Positions 52,173 to 60,847 of a stretch of 64,000 bases of DNA are shown one piece after another. Source of the DNA: Solimicrobium sp040544425 (lineage in GTDB: Bacteria; Pseudomonadota; Gammaproteobacteria; Burkholderiales; Burkholderiaceae_D); contig JBEONO010000005.1 of assembly GCA_040544425.1 (NCBI GenBank), positions 194,030 to 258,029 of the forward strand. The letters run 5' to 3'. The notes beneath the pieces are model-generated. The model was given only the letters and a program-made list of their open reading frames with translations. It was not told where the DNA came from and ran no database searches. Both the position numbers and the translations under genes were made by a program. Position 1 is the first letter of the stretch; every line of letters begins with the position of its first letter.

Positions 52173-54014
52173 ATGCTGAATAAAAAATTGCTGTTGATCC
52201 TTGCTCTCCTGCCGCTCATTTCTTTTGCGGAAGTCCAGACCATCAAAGACGCCGCCCAAGAGGCGGTGCTCACCAATCCTGAGGTCTTGCTTAAGTGGCA
52301 TGCTTTTCAGGCAGCCAAGGGCGAACGTGATGTTGCCTTTGGAAACTATTATCCCCACGTCGATGTCCAGGCAAACACCGGTTACGAAAGACACAGTGAT
52401 CCACTGCTGGTCAATAACTACAATTCGCACGGGCAATCGATTACCTTGTCGCAAATGATTTATGACGGATTTGCCACCAGTAACGAAGTGGACCGATTGG
52501 ACCACAACCGTTTGGTCAAACTGTACGAACTCTATGACGTGACCGAAACCACGACGCTGGAAGTGGCGCACGCCCATCTGGACGTGCTGCGTTACCGGAA
52601 GCTGGTTGGATTTGCGGAAGAAAATTATGTACAACACCGCGCGCTCTACGATCAATTGCTCAGCAAAGCCAAAGCCGGCGTTGGTCGTCGCGTCGATCTG
52701 GAGCAGTCGGCCGGTCGATTGGCATTGGCCGAAGCCAATCTGTTAAGCGAAACCTCCAACCTGCACGACGTCAGCGCGCGCTACCAGCGTCTGGTTGGTC
52801 AGAGACCGGGTAAAAATCTGGATGAGCCAGTTGGATTAAACCAGGGAATACCGCCGGAACTGGGCAGTGCCTTACAAATTTCCAATACCAGCAATCCAGC
52901 GATACTGGCCGCCATCGAAAATATCCGCGTCGCCGACAGTGATGCATCCGGCCATCGCAGCGCATTCCAGCCGCGGGTTGACGTGCGTCTCAGTGACCAA
53001 CATGGCACGAATATCAACAGCGAGATTGGCCAGTCCAAAGACAAGACCGCCGAGGTTGTACTGACCTGGAATTTATTCAATGGCTTCAGCGATCGCGCCA
53101 AACTGCACCAATTGGCCGACCAGATCAACATGTCGCGCGACTATCGCGACAAGGTCTGCCGTGACATGCGTCAAAACCTGGAAATTGCGTATAACGACAA
53201 TCACAAAATTGCCGAACTGCTGAAATATTTGGATCAGCATCAGCTGTCGATTGAGAAAGCCCGCGACGCCTATCGGCAACAATTTGATATCGGCCAACGC
53301 ACCCTGCTTGATTTACTCGATACCGAAAACGAATTGTTTCAGGCCCGGCGCGCATATGTTGAAGCCGAATACGATCAGCAGGTGGCATTTGCCCGGGTTC
53401 AGGCAGGCATGGGTAACCTGTTTCGGGTGCTGGGTCTGTCTCGTCCTGATGCCGGACCTCTGCCTAAATTCAGCAACGATGATCACGAGGGCGAAATTGC
53501 CAATTGTCCGATCGAAGCGCCTGAAACTTATGTTGCCAATAAAGTTGACCTGGATCAGCGTGCTGCCGCCCTGTTGAAAGGATTTGCACCGGTTGTCACA
53601 CCGCCCGCAACGGAATCAGCGACACCGGCGGAAGTCAAGAAAACCGTCACCGTGCCGGAAACTGGCGCAGCACAGACACTGATCAATGACGCCTTAAACG
53701 GCTGGCGCCAGGCTTGGTCGGCACGCGACACGGACAAATATCTCCAGTTCTATGCGCCGCTGTTCAAGGCCTCGATTGATGCCAGCCACGAGAAATGGTT
53801 GAGTCGCCGCCAGCGCAGGATTGGCGAGAAAAAACAGATCTCGGTTGATCTGTCGGATCTGCAATTCAAGTTCACTGATGCGACCCATGCCACGACAATT
53901 TTTCATCAAAAATACAGCAGCGATATTTATCATGATGTGGTTCTGAAAACATTGGATTGGGAATTGATCGACGGACGCTGGTTAATTACGCTGGAGAACC
54001 CTGAAGCCTATTAA
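52173..54014 (+). CDS. lapE: LapE-type TolC outer-membrane protein with C-terminal NTF2-like domain
   Basis: From the ATG at 52173 the protein has 613 residues with a signal peptide ending 'LISFA'. Residues 20-425 form a TolC fold: 'FGNYYPHVDVQANTGYER', 'LSQMIYDGF', 'LEQSAGRLALAEANL' and 'TWNLFNGFSDR' mark its two repeats. A Pro/Ala/Thr linker follows, and then about 110 residues with 'GWRQAWSARDTDKYLQFYAP' and 'WELIDGRWLI', an NTF2/SnoaL-like domain that is not part of standard TolC. It should form the export duct for the adhesin and hold it as an anchored intermediate. The extra domain lies on the periplasmic side if TolC topology holds. A weak ribosome site precedes the start; an upstream TTG at 52143 is unlikely. 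Confidence 0.82.
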   Translation: MLNKKLLLILALLPLISFAEVQTIKDAAQEAVLTNPEVLLKWHAFQAAKGERDVAFGNYYPHVDVQANTGYERHSDPLLVNNYNSHGQSITLSQMIYDGFATSNEVDRLDHNRLVKLYELYDVTETTTLEVAHAHLDVLRYRKLVGFAEENYVQHRALYDQLLSKAKAGVGRRVDLEQSAGRLALAEANLLSETSNLHDVSARYQRLVGQRPGKNLDEPVGLNQGIPPELGSALQISNTSNPAILAAIENIRVADSDASGHRSAFQPRVDVRLSDQHGTNINSEIGQSKDKTAEVVLTWNLFNGFSDRAKLHQLADQINMSRDYRDKVCRDMRQNLEIAYNDNHKIAELLKYLDQHQLSIEKARDAYRQQFDIGQRTLLDLLDTENELFQARRAYVEAEYDQQVAFARVQAGMGNLFRVLGLSRPDAGPLPKFSNDDHEGEIANCPIEAPETYVANKVDLDQRAAALLKGFAPVVTPPATESATPAEVKKTVTVPETGAAQTLINDALNGWRQAWSARDTDKYLQFYAPLFKASIDASHEKWLSRRQRRIGEKKQISVDLSDLQFKFTDATHATTIFHQKYSSDIYHDVVLKTLDWELIDGRWLITLENPEAY

Positions 54015-54076
54015 TCACACTGTATTGAGCGCAATTTGACACCACTGAACATCGACTGCAAGTATCGGACCCATCA

Positions 54077-56299
54077 ATGACAGCAAACGAAACCTCGCCA
54101 ATCGATCCGCCAAACGCGATGCATGTCATCAGGGAAGCAGCTGCCAAACCAGGCATAGAGGTAGATTTATCTGAAGATCAACTACACACCGATCCGCTGC
54201 TCGATTGTCTGGTAGAACTGACCCGCATCTACGGTCGCCCCAGCACACGCGCAGCGCTGTCTGCCGGTCTGCCACTGTCAAAACTGGGGCTGACACCGTC
54301 ACTGTTTGCGCGCGCCGCATCCAATGCCGGTTTCTCGGGAAGAGTCGTACGTCGCGCACTGGACAAAATTGACGCAGCCCTGCTTCCGGCAATCCTGCTG
54401 CTCAACGACAATCAAGCCTGTGTTTTATTGAGTTGGAACCAGGTTACCGGCAATGCCAAATTACTTTTTCCCGATTCCGGGCAAGGCGAAGTATTCCTGT
54501 CTCTCGAGGCTTTGCGCGAACGCTATACCGGCATCACCCTGTTCGCGCGCCCGCGATTTCGGTTCGACAAGCGCACCCCCTCGGTAGTCGACGTAGTCCA
54601 AAAACACTGGTTCTGGGCCGCACTGTTCGAACAGATACCCTTGTTCAAAGACATCCTCGCCGCGGCGCTCCTGATTAATATCTTTGGCATCGCGATGCCG
54701 CTGTTTTCAATGAATGTCTATGATCGCGTGGTGCCGAACTATGCGGTCGAGACTCTGTGGGTATTTGCCGTCGGCATGACCTTGGTACTGGTGCTTGACT
54801 ATGTGATTCGCTTATTGCGCGGACATTTTGTCGATCTGGCCAGCGCCCGCATCGATTTAAAATTATCCGGTCTGATCATGGAGCGTGTGTTGGGAATGCG
54901 TATGGCGCAACGCCCGGCTTCGGTGGGCGCGTTCGCCTCCAATCTGCGTTCGTTCGAAACGGTGCGTGACTTCATTGCATCAGCAACCGTGACGACTATC
55001 ATTGACCTGCCCTTCGCGCTGATTTTTTTGGTGGTGATCGCCTGGATCTCCTGGCCTCTGGTGTTTTTGCCGATGATCGGGATTGTGCTGGTCATCCTGT
55101 ACGGCTACCTCATCCAGCACCGCATGCGCGAATTATCCGAAACGACTTTCCGCGCCTCGGCCTTGCGCAATGCCACCCTGGTAGAGAGTCTGACCGCACT
55201 GGAAACCATCAAAGCCAACGGTGCCGAAAGCCAGATGCAGGCCAAGTGGGAAAAGACCACCGCATTCCTGGCGCGCGTAAATGCCCAGTTACGCTTGCTG
55301 TCTGCATCGACCATGAACGGCGCTTCGGCGATTCAGCAATTTATTAATGTCGCCATTGTGGTGGCCGGGGTGTATCTGATTCATGAGCATATGTTGACCA
55401 TGGGTGGTTTGATCGCCTCCACCATGCTGGCTGGCCGGGCTATGGCACCCTTGTCGCAGATCGTCGGTTTGCTGCTGCAATTCGAAAATGCCAAGGTCGC
55501 AATGAAAGCGCTGGAAGGCATCATGAACACGCCAAACGAACGCAGCGAAGAAGCGTCGTTTGTACATCGGCCTGAAATCCGCGGTCATATCGAATTCAAG
55601 GATGTGCAGTTCAATTATCCAGGCCGCGAGGAACAGGCTTTGCGCGGCATCAATCTGACGATCAAGCCGGGCGAACATGTCGCCATCATTGGCCGGGTTG
55701 GTTCGGGCAAGTCCACGCTGCAAAAACTCATCCTCGGTCTGTATGCACCCACCAAAGGAGCCGTGCTGCTGGATGGAGTCGATCTGCGCCAGCTGGACCC
55801 CGCCGATCTACGCCGCAGCCTCGGCTATGTGGCTCAGGATTCGACGCTGTTTTATGGCAGCCTGCGGGAAAACATCACGATCCGTGCTCCTTACGCGGAT
55901 GATCGCGCGCTGGTCGCTGCAGCCGAACTGGCCGGACTGACTGAATTCGTGAACAGTCATCCAGAAGGTTTCGATATGGTCGTGAGCGAACGCGGCGAGT
56001 CACTGTCCGGTGGTCAGCGTCAGAGTATTGCGATCGCGCGCTCGGTGTTGCTCGATCCGCCGATCATGTTGCTGGATGAACCGACCAGTTCCATGGACTT
56101 TATTTCAGAAACCCAGTTGAAAGACCGGATCGCCAAATTTGGCCAGCACAAAACCATGATCATCGTGACCCATCGTTCCAGCCTGATGGATCTGGCCGAG
56201 CGCATCGTGGTGCTGGACAAAGGCATGATCGTCGCCGATGGGCCCAAAGATGGGGTGATTGCGGCATTGCAGTCCGGTCAGATCGGGAGGGCGTCATGA
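54077..56299 (+). CDS. lapB: LapB-type type I secretion ABC transporter
   Basis: This 740-residue ATPase/permease has an N-terminal C39-like domain (residues 35-160), five to six membrane helices (170-460) and a nucleotide-binding domain with Walker A 'GRVGSGKST' at about 539-547, signature 'LSGGQRQ' and Walker B 'IMLLDEPTSSMD'. The C39-like part has Cys44 in 'LLDCLVELT' but 'ACVLL' where the peptidase His would be, so it is a substrate-docking domain, not a protease. It belongs to the LssB/LapB group that exports large RTX-type adhesins without leader cleavage. It lies 62 bp after the LapE-type gene and overlaps the adaptor gene (ATGA). Confidence 0.93.
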   Translation: MTANETSPIDPPNAMHVIREAAAKPGIEVDLSEDQLHTDPLLDCLVELTRIYGRPSTRAALSAGLPLSKLGLTPSLFARAASNAGFSGRVVRRALDKIDAALLPAILLLNDNQACVLLSWNQVTGNAKLLFPDSGQGEVFLSLEALRERYTGITLFARPRFRFDKRTPSVVDVVQKHWFWAALFEQIPLFKDILAAALLINIFGIAMPLFSMNVYDRVVPNYAVETLWVFAVGMTLVLVLDYVIRLLRGHFVDLASARIDLKLSGLIMERVLGMRMAQRPASVGAFASNLRSFETVRDFIASATVTTIIDLPFALIFLVVIAWISWPLVFLPMIGIVLVILYGYLIQHRMRELSETTFRASALRNATLVESLTALETIKANGAESQMQAKWEKTTAFLARVNAQLRLLSASTMNGASAIQQFINVAIVVAGVYLIHEHMLTMGGLIASTMLAGRAMAPLSQIVGLLLQFENAKVAMKALEGIMNTPNERSEEASFVHRPEIRGHIEFKDVQFNYPGREEQALRGINLTIKPGEHVAIIGRVGSGKSTLQKLILGLYAPTKGAVLLDGVDLRQLDPADLRRSLGYVAQDSTLFYGSLRENITIRAPYADDRALVAAAELAGLTEFVNSHPEGFDMVVSERGESLSGGQRQSIAIARSVLLDPPIMLLDEPTSSMDFISETQLKDRIAKFGQHKTMIIVTHRSSLMDLAERIVVLDKGMIVADGPKDGVIAALQSGQIGRAS

Positions 56300-57729
56300 A
56301 AAATTTGGTGAGCGCGCTACTGAAATATTTTCTTCGCTTCGGACACTGGATTGCCCGCATCATGGAGGCCGTTCGGCTGCGCATTGATCCTTATCTGGCA
56401 CCATTTTTCAAACATCTGGAAGACGCGAACGGGTCGGAAGGCGATTTTATTGCCGATGCTGATCGCGTCATTCTCGAGCAAGAGCCGCTGCGCGCGCGCA
56501 TTTTGCTGCGTGCGCTGTTTGCCTGCTTCATTATTTTTATATTGTGGGCAGGACTGGTGGATATCGACGAAGTCACCCGCGGCGATGGCAAGGTAATCCC
56601 TTCGCAACAGCTGCAGGTCTTGCAAAGTCTGGATGGCGGGATCGTCTCAAAAATTCTGGTCAACGAAGGCGACACGGTCAATGCCGGCCAGGTATTGCTG
56701 CAGGTGGACTCAACCCGCTTTGAGGCATCAGTGAAAGAAAATCGCTCGGAGTATCTGTCGCTGTCAGCCAAGGCCGCGCGTCTGCAAGCCATTACTGAAG
56801 GCAAGCCGTTCACGCCGCCAGCAGCGGTTGCCAGTGAAGATCCCACGACGGTTGCACAGGAACGCCAACTGTATGTGACTGCCAATAATGAAATGCAGAC
56901 CCAGATTTCCATTGCGCGCCAGGAATTGGAACAACGCCAGCAGGAGCTCGCTGAAGCCATGTCCAAGAAAACTCAAAGTACCCAGGCCTATGAATCTTCA
57001 TTGTGGGAACTGACAGTGACCAAACCTTTGCTCAATTCAGGCGCGGTGTCTGAAATGGATTTACTGAGGCTGCAACGCGATGTGGACAGGTTTCGCAGCG
57101 AACGCGATATCGCGACCGCCCAAATTTCGCGGGTGCGTGCTGCCGTGAGCGAGGCCAATCACAAAATTCAGGAAGTCGAATTGAACTTCCGCAATAACGC
57201 CAGCAAAGAGTTATCGGAAACCATGGCGAAATTGAACTCGCTGACCCAAACCAGCGCGGGCCTCAATGACAAGGTCAAGCAATCGGCAATTCGCTCCCCG
57301 GTACGCGGGACAGTCAAACGGCTGCTGGTCAATACGGTAGGCGGCGTGGTTCAACCTGGTCGCGACATCGTTGAGATCGTGCCATTGGAGGGAAAACTGA
57401 TCCTGGAGGCCAAGGTACTGCCACGCGATATTGCATTCTTGAGACCAGGCCAAAAGGCGACCGTCAAATTTACCGCCTACGACTTTTCTATTTATGGCGG
57501 CCTCGATGCCACACTGGAATTGATTGGAGCCGATTCGGTCACCGATGATCATGGCAACACGTTTTACACGGTACGAGTGAGTACCAGCAAAACCGCTCTG
57601 GCGGACAATTTGCCCATCATTCCCGGCATGGTTGCCGAAGTCGATATTATTACCGGCCGAAAAAGTATCCTGTCGTATTTACTCAAGCCCGTGCTCAGAG
57701 CCAAACAGGCTGCAATGACGGAACGTTGA
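56296..57729 (+). CDS. lapC: LapC-type membrane-fusion adaptor (HlyD family)
   Basis: This 477-residue adaptor has a cytoplasmic N-terminus of about 70 residues, one membrane helix ('LFACFIIFILWAGLV', near residues 72-88), a lipoyl half 'DGGIVSKILVNEGDTV' (about 112-127), a long coiled coil (about 175-330), the second lipoyl half 'SPVRGTVKRLLVNTVGGVV', and a beta-barrel domain. It links the LapB-type ATPase to the outer-membrane duct. The coiled coil is of ordinary HlyD length. It starts within the lapB stop codon (ATGA). Confidence 0.93.
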   Translation: MKNLVSALLKYFLRFGHWIARIMEAVRLRIDPYLAPFFKHLEDANGSEGDFIADADRVILEQEPLRARILLRALFACFIIFILWAGLVDIDEVTRGDGKVIPSQQLQVLQSLDGGIVSKILVNEGDTVNAGQVLLQVDSTRFEASVKENRSEYLSLSAKAARLQAITEGKPFTPPAAVASEDPTTVAQERQLYVTANNEMQTQISIARQELEQRQQELAEAMSKKTQSTQAYESSLWELTVTKPLLNSGAVSEMDLLRLQRDVDRFRSERDIATAQISRVRAAVSEANHKIQEVELNFRNNASKELSETMAKLNSLTQTSAGLNDKVKQSAIRSPVRGTVKRLLVNTVGGVVQPGRDIVEIVPLEGKLILEAKVLPRDIAFLRPGQKATVKFTAYDFSIYGGLDATLELIGADSVTDDHGNTFYTVRVSTSKTALADNLPIIPGMVAEVDIITGRKSILSYLLKPVLRAKQAAMTER

Positions 57730-57732
57730 AGG

Positions 57733-58359
57733 ATGAGAACGACAGTGGCTATTAAAAAACATGTGTTTATTTCTGCAAACGGAGTACTGCTGCCACGCTG
57801 GGAGCTGGCTTTTTCAGGCGCGGTTGCAACGCGCACTGACCAATTGCCGAACCACGCAGCAAACGATTTTGTCTGGCTGAGATTGCAAACCGGCGCGCCG
57901 ATCACGCAACAAATTCAGGCAGTGCGAGACTGTTCAGGCACCGCTGCATTGATCGTGTTGAGTGACATGCCCAACGATGACGAAGCCATGGCGGCATTTT
58001 CTCTCAGCGCACGTGGTTATGCCAATTCGCATGCTGCCGCAGAGACGCTCAGGCAAATTGCCAACGTCGTCGGGCAAGGCGGATTATGGATAGGCGAGTC
58101 GTTGATGCAGCGCCTGTTGATCGGCGTTGATCAACTGCCCGCTGCGCCAGCAAAAACAGCATCAGAACATCGTTTCAAATTGACGGAGCGGGAATGGGAA
58201 GTGGCCAGAGCAATCGCAGCCGGGGCCAGTAACAAGGAAGTGGCTCGTCAATTGCAAATCACTGAACGCACCGTCAAAGCGCATGTGAGCGGATTGTTTA
58301 CCAAACTGGGTGTTGCCGACCGCCTGCAGCTTGCCTTGAAAATGAGAGAGCTCATTTAA
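57733..58359 (+). CDS. LuxR-family regulator encoded with the adhesin secretion genes
   Basis: This 208-residue protein has a C-terminal LuxR HTH (residues about 147-205: 'LTEREWEVARAIAAGASNKEVA', then 'ERTVKAHVSGLFTKLG'). Its N-terminal 130 residues have the length of a receiver domain but lack the usual phosphorylatable Asp pattern, so any signal is likely different. It starts three bases after the adaptor stop (AGGATG) and so is co-transcribed with the exporter. LuxR proteins in this position are common in LapBCE operons and may regulate the adhesin. A plus-strand terminator follows. Confidence 0.85.
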   Translation: MRTTVAIKKHVFISANGVLLPRWELAFSGAVATRTDQLPNHAANDFVWLRLQTGAPITQQIQAVRDCSGTAALIVLSDMPNDDEAMAAFSLSARGYANSHAAAETLRQIANVVGQGGLWIGESLMQRLLIGVDQLPAAPAKTASEHRFKLTEREWEVARAIAAGASNKEVARQLQITERTVKAHVSGLFTKLGVADRLQLALKMRELI

Positions 58360-58382
58360 TCTGCTCACTACAAAACGAGCGC

Positions 58383-58412
58383 AAAAAAATTGGTTCGCTC
58401 GCGCGAACCAAT
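58383..58412 (-). terminator. Terminator of the GloVer lipoprotein gene
   Basis: ATTGGTTCGC-GCGA-GCGAACCAAT on the minus strand is followed by TTTTTTT. Confidence 0.85.
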
Positions 58413-58447
58413 AATTAATCTACCTGCCTGACTGCTTCGGAATAAAC

Positions 58448-58476
58448 AAGGAAGTCAAACTCAACTTCCTTTTTTC
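58448..58476 (+). terminator. Terminator of the secretion operon
   Basis: AAGGAAGT and ACTTCCTT form an 8-bp stem followed by a run of T, downstream of the LuxR gene. Confidence 0.8.
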
Positions 58477-58490
58477 GATGTCAGACCAAA

Positions 58491-60251
58491 TCAGAATTTG
58501 AAGAACGTACCTGCACCATGTGCTCCGCCGGCATAGGTTGTTCCATAGAGATGTCCGTCTTTTGCCTGGATCACCGGAGCAACTGGGTTGGCGCCATCTC
58601 CAGCTGCACCAAACGAATATAACAAGAACGTATTACCCGCAGCATCAATTTCAAACAAGGTACCCAAACTATTTTTTCCGCCGCCATAAGTTGTGCCATA
58701 AAAATTGCCGTCATTGGCGATCATCAGCCCAGCGATAGGATTTTTACCATCGGTACTTCCAGTTCCAAACGAGTACAACACTGTTTCTACTCCTGAAGGT
58801 GTAATTGCGAAAACCGTGCCGCTGCCATTAACGCCACCGCTTGGAGTCGTGCCATACAGCCTCAGGTCCGAAGACTGCACCAGGGGCGAACCCGGATTTT
58901 GGTCCAGGATTGGATTGGTCATGTCGCCATCTGTTCCCAATCCAAAGGAGTGCAATACATGCTCTGTCACAGCAATCGGGTTGAATACAAATACTGCACC
59001 CCTATTGTTTGTACCGCCCAGGACTGAAGTGCCATAAAAATTGCCATCCTTGCCCAACACTAAAGCACCATGCGGCTCCCGGGCATCAGTAGTTGACGTG
59101 GCACCAAAAGAATACAGCACCGTAGCGAACGGAGTCGTTGCGGCAGGGTTGATTTTATAAATGGTGCCGGTTCCGTGCGCGCCGCCGGCTGAAGTCGTTC
59201 CGTAAAGATTACCATCAGTGCCCAGAGTGAGGCCGGAATAGGGATTAGCTCCATCGGATATGCTACCAGTGCCGAAAGACCACAATACCGATTCAGTTCC
59301 GTCTGCACCTGCCTTAAACACTGTTCCTTTACCGTATTGCCCACCTATACAAGTGGTACCGTAAAAAATGCCGGAGGCTGCCTCAATCAGTGGCGCTTGT
59401 GGGCAACGTCCGTCAGGCTGATCGGTAAAGCTATGTAAAATCGATTCTTTGCCAGCTGCGGTAATTTCGTAAACTGTACCCTTGCCAGTGGTGGCGGTAC
59501 CACCCAAGCCGGAAGTGCCGTAAAAATTACCATCAACACCCTGAATTACCGGAACCTGAGGGCCGGCAGCATCCGGGAATCCACCAAATGAATACACGAC
59601 TGAGTCAACAGTTGAACACGCTACGCTCACGTTCGTAATATTGGCAGTGACATTCACACCGGTTCCGTTTACTACCGTGCAGGTTGTTGCCAATGACGCA
59701 GATTGAACCGTGATCGAATAGCCGCCATTCAACGCAACTGGCGTCGTAAACACAAATGCGCTGTTTGAACTGACCGTGGTTGGGTTATCGCTATTATTCA
59801 ACAGCACCACTTCCTGCCCCGGTAATAATCCAGATACTTTGCCAGCTACGGTGAAAATTACGGATGAGCACACCACCTGAACAGTGGACACATTGGCGGT
59901 CACGTTATTGCCGGAACCATTCGACACCGTACAGGTTTCCCCGGTTGGTTGCGTGAGAACCTTGACGACGTAACTGCCGTTGGCTGAAATTATCGAGGGA
60001 ACGGAAAATGTCCCGTTACTGTTAATGACCGGCGTAGCCGATGTCGAGCTCGATCCATTAGTGATGATCACCTGAAATGTCACCTGGGTCCCGGCGTTCA
60101 AGCCAGAAATTGACCCACCCAAAGCATAGGTAATCGTATTGCCGCCGGTTCCTGTGGCAGACCCTGAACTCCCACCGCCGCCACAGGCGGAAAGGATCAA
60201 ACTGGCTGCCAGGCACAAAGTCAGTTGAATAATTTTATACAGTCTTATCAT
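58491..60251 (-). CDS. Lipoprotein with Ig-like and seven GloVer (TIGR03803-type) repeats
   Basis: From the ATG at 60251 the precursor has 586 residues. It has a lipoprotein signal with lipobox 'LSAC' followed by GGGGSSGS. Two or three Ig-like modules each of about 85 residues ('GGSISGLNAGTQVTFQV', 'GKVSGLLPGQEVVLL') with Cys pairs follow. Then seven repeats of about 50 residues share 'DGNFYGTT-x-GG' and 'VLYSFG' motifs, the pattern of the choice-of-anchor GloVer repeat. A beta-propeller-like fold and a surface role are plausible; function is unknown. Residue 5 after the lipid Cys gives no clear inner-membrane retention signal. It sits between the secretion operon and the adhesin on the opposite strand. 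Confidence 0.82.
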   Translation of the reverse strand: MIRLYKIIQLTLCLAASLILSACGGGGSSGSATGTGGNTITYALGGSISGLNAGTQVTFQVIITNGSSSTSATPVINSNGTFSVPSIISANGSYVVKVLTQPTGETCTVSNGSGNNVTANVSTVQVVCSSVIFTVAGKVSGLLPGQEVVLLNNSDNPTTVSSNSAFVFTTPVALNGGYSITVQSASLATTCTVVNGTGVNVTANITNVSVACSTVDSVVYSFGGFPDAAGPQVPVIQGVDGNFYGTSGLGGTATTGKGTVYEITAAGKESILHSFTDQPDGRCPQAPLIEAASGIFYGTTCIGGQYGKGTVFKAGADGTESVLWSFGTGSISDGANPYSGLTLGTDGNLYGTTSAGGAHGTGTIYKINPAATTPFATVLYSFGATSTTDAREPHGALVLGKDGNFYGTSVLGGTNNRGAVFVFNPIAVTEHVLHSFGLGTDGDMTNPILDQNPGSPLVQSSDLRLYGTTPSGGVNGSGTVFAITPSGVETVLYSFGTGSTDGKNPIAGLMIANDGNFYGTTYGGGKNSLGTLFEIDAAGNTFLLYSFGAAGDGANPVAPVIQAKDGHLYGTTYAGGAHGAGTFFKF

Positions 60252-60847
60252 GATTTTTCGTTTCCAGGTAAGGTGAGGTTCAACAATTGTCAAACCTAAA
60301 CTAAATAACTCATTATTTAAAATTCCAGCAATTGAGCTCGAACAACCGGCAATTAACATACTGAATCAGCTCATCGAGGCGATATCAAAAGCGTATAAAT
60401 CCATTGGCAGTCATCATTGACTCCCAATTTATTGCGCTTTTATTACGATGAATGATCTTCAGGTACACACTGATCGTGCGATATTGAATGCAAGTTTCAT
60501 AATATGGCACTTGGCTTGCACGTTTGGACACAAGCCGATTCTCTTAAAGCAATGTTTAGAAAGATTCTCGAAACATTCTACAAGGAAAATTTCGCCAGCT
60601 TTATAAAAAACTGGATTTACTCGAAGAGTTACTGATTGTAAGTAACATTTATCGCCAAAAAGCCACGCTGACGCTGAAAAATCTTAACAGTAAATATATG
60701 TGTACAAATTAAAATATATTAAATTCAATAACTTATTTGCCAAACGAAGGAAGCCCGACAATCGGTCACTGTACTTCAGTACACTATCCGCGTCTATTTC
60801 CCACTGTTAATATATTTCCATAGATAAATATTTACTTAAGGAAATTT
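60252..60847. other. Long intergenic region upstream of the giant adhesin gene
   Basis: This gap of about 600 bp between the divergent lipoprotein and adhesin genes is AT-rich and without a credible ORF. A perfect palindrome TGTACT-TC-AGTACA lies at 60770-60783, about 65 bp before the adhesin start, and could bind a dimeric regulator. GGAA at 60840-60844 precedes the ATG. No clear -35/-10 pair was identified. Confidence 0.5.
60770..60783. promoter_or_regulatory. Palindrome upstream of the adhesin gene, candidate operator
   Basis: TGTACTTCAGTACA is a 6-bp inverted repeat with a two-base spacer, 65 bp before the adhesin ATG. Which protein binds it, if any, is unknown; the LuxR-type regulator of the adjacent operon is one candidate. 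Confidence 0.35.

Noticed and set aside
54077..54560. Possible active C39 peptidase domain in the LapB-type exporter
   Set aside because: A Cys is near the expected position, but the catalytic His region reads ACVLL, so the domain is treated as a non-proteolytic docking domain.
55289..55723. Minus-strand open frame of 144 codons inside lapB
   Set aside because: It is antisense to the conserved transporter domain, with no ribosome site or family motif.
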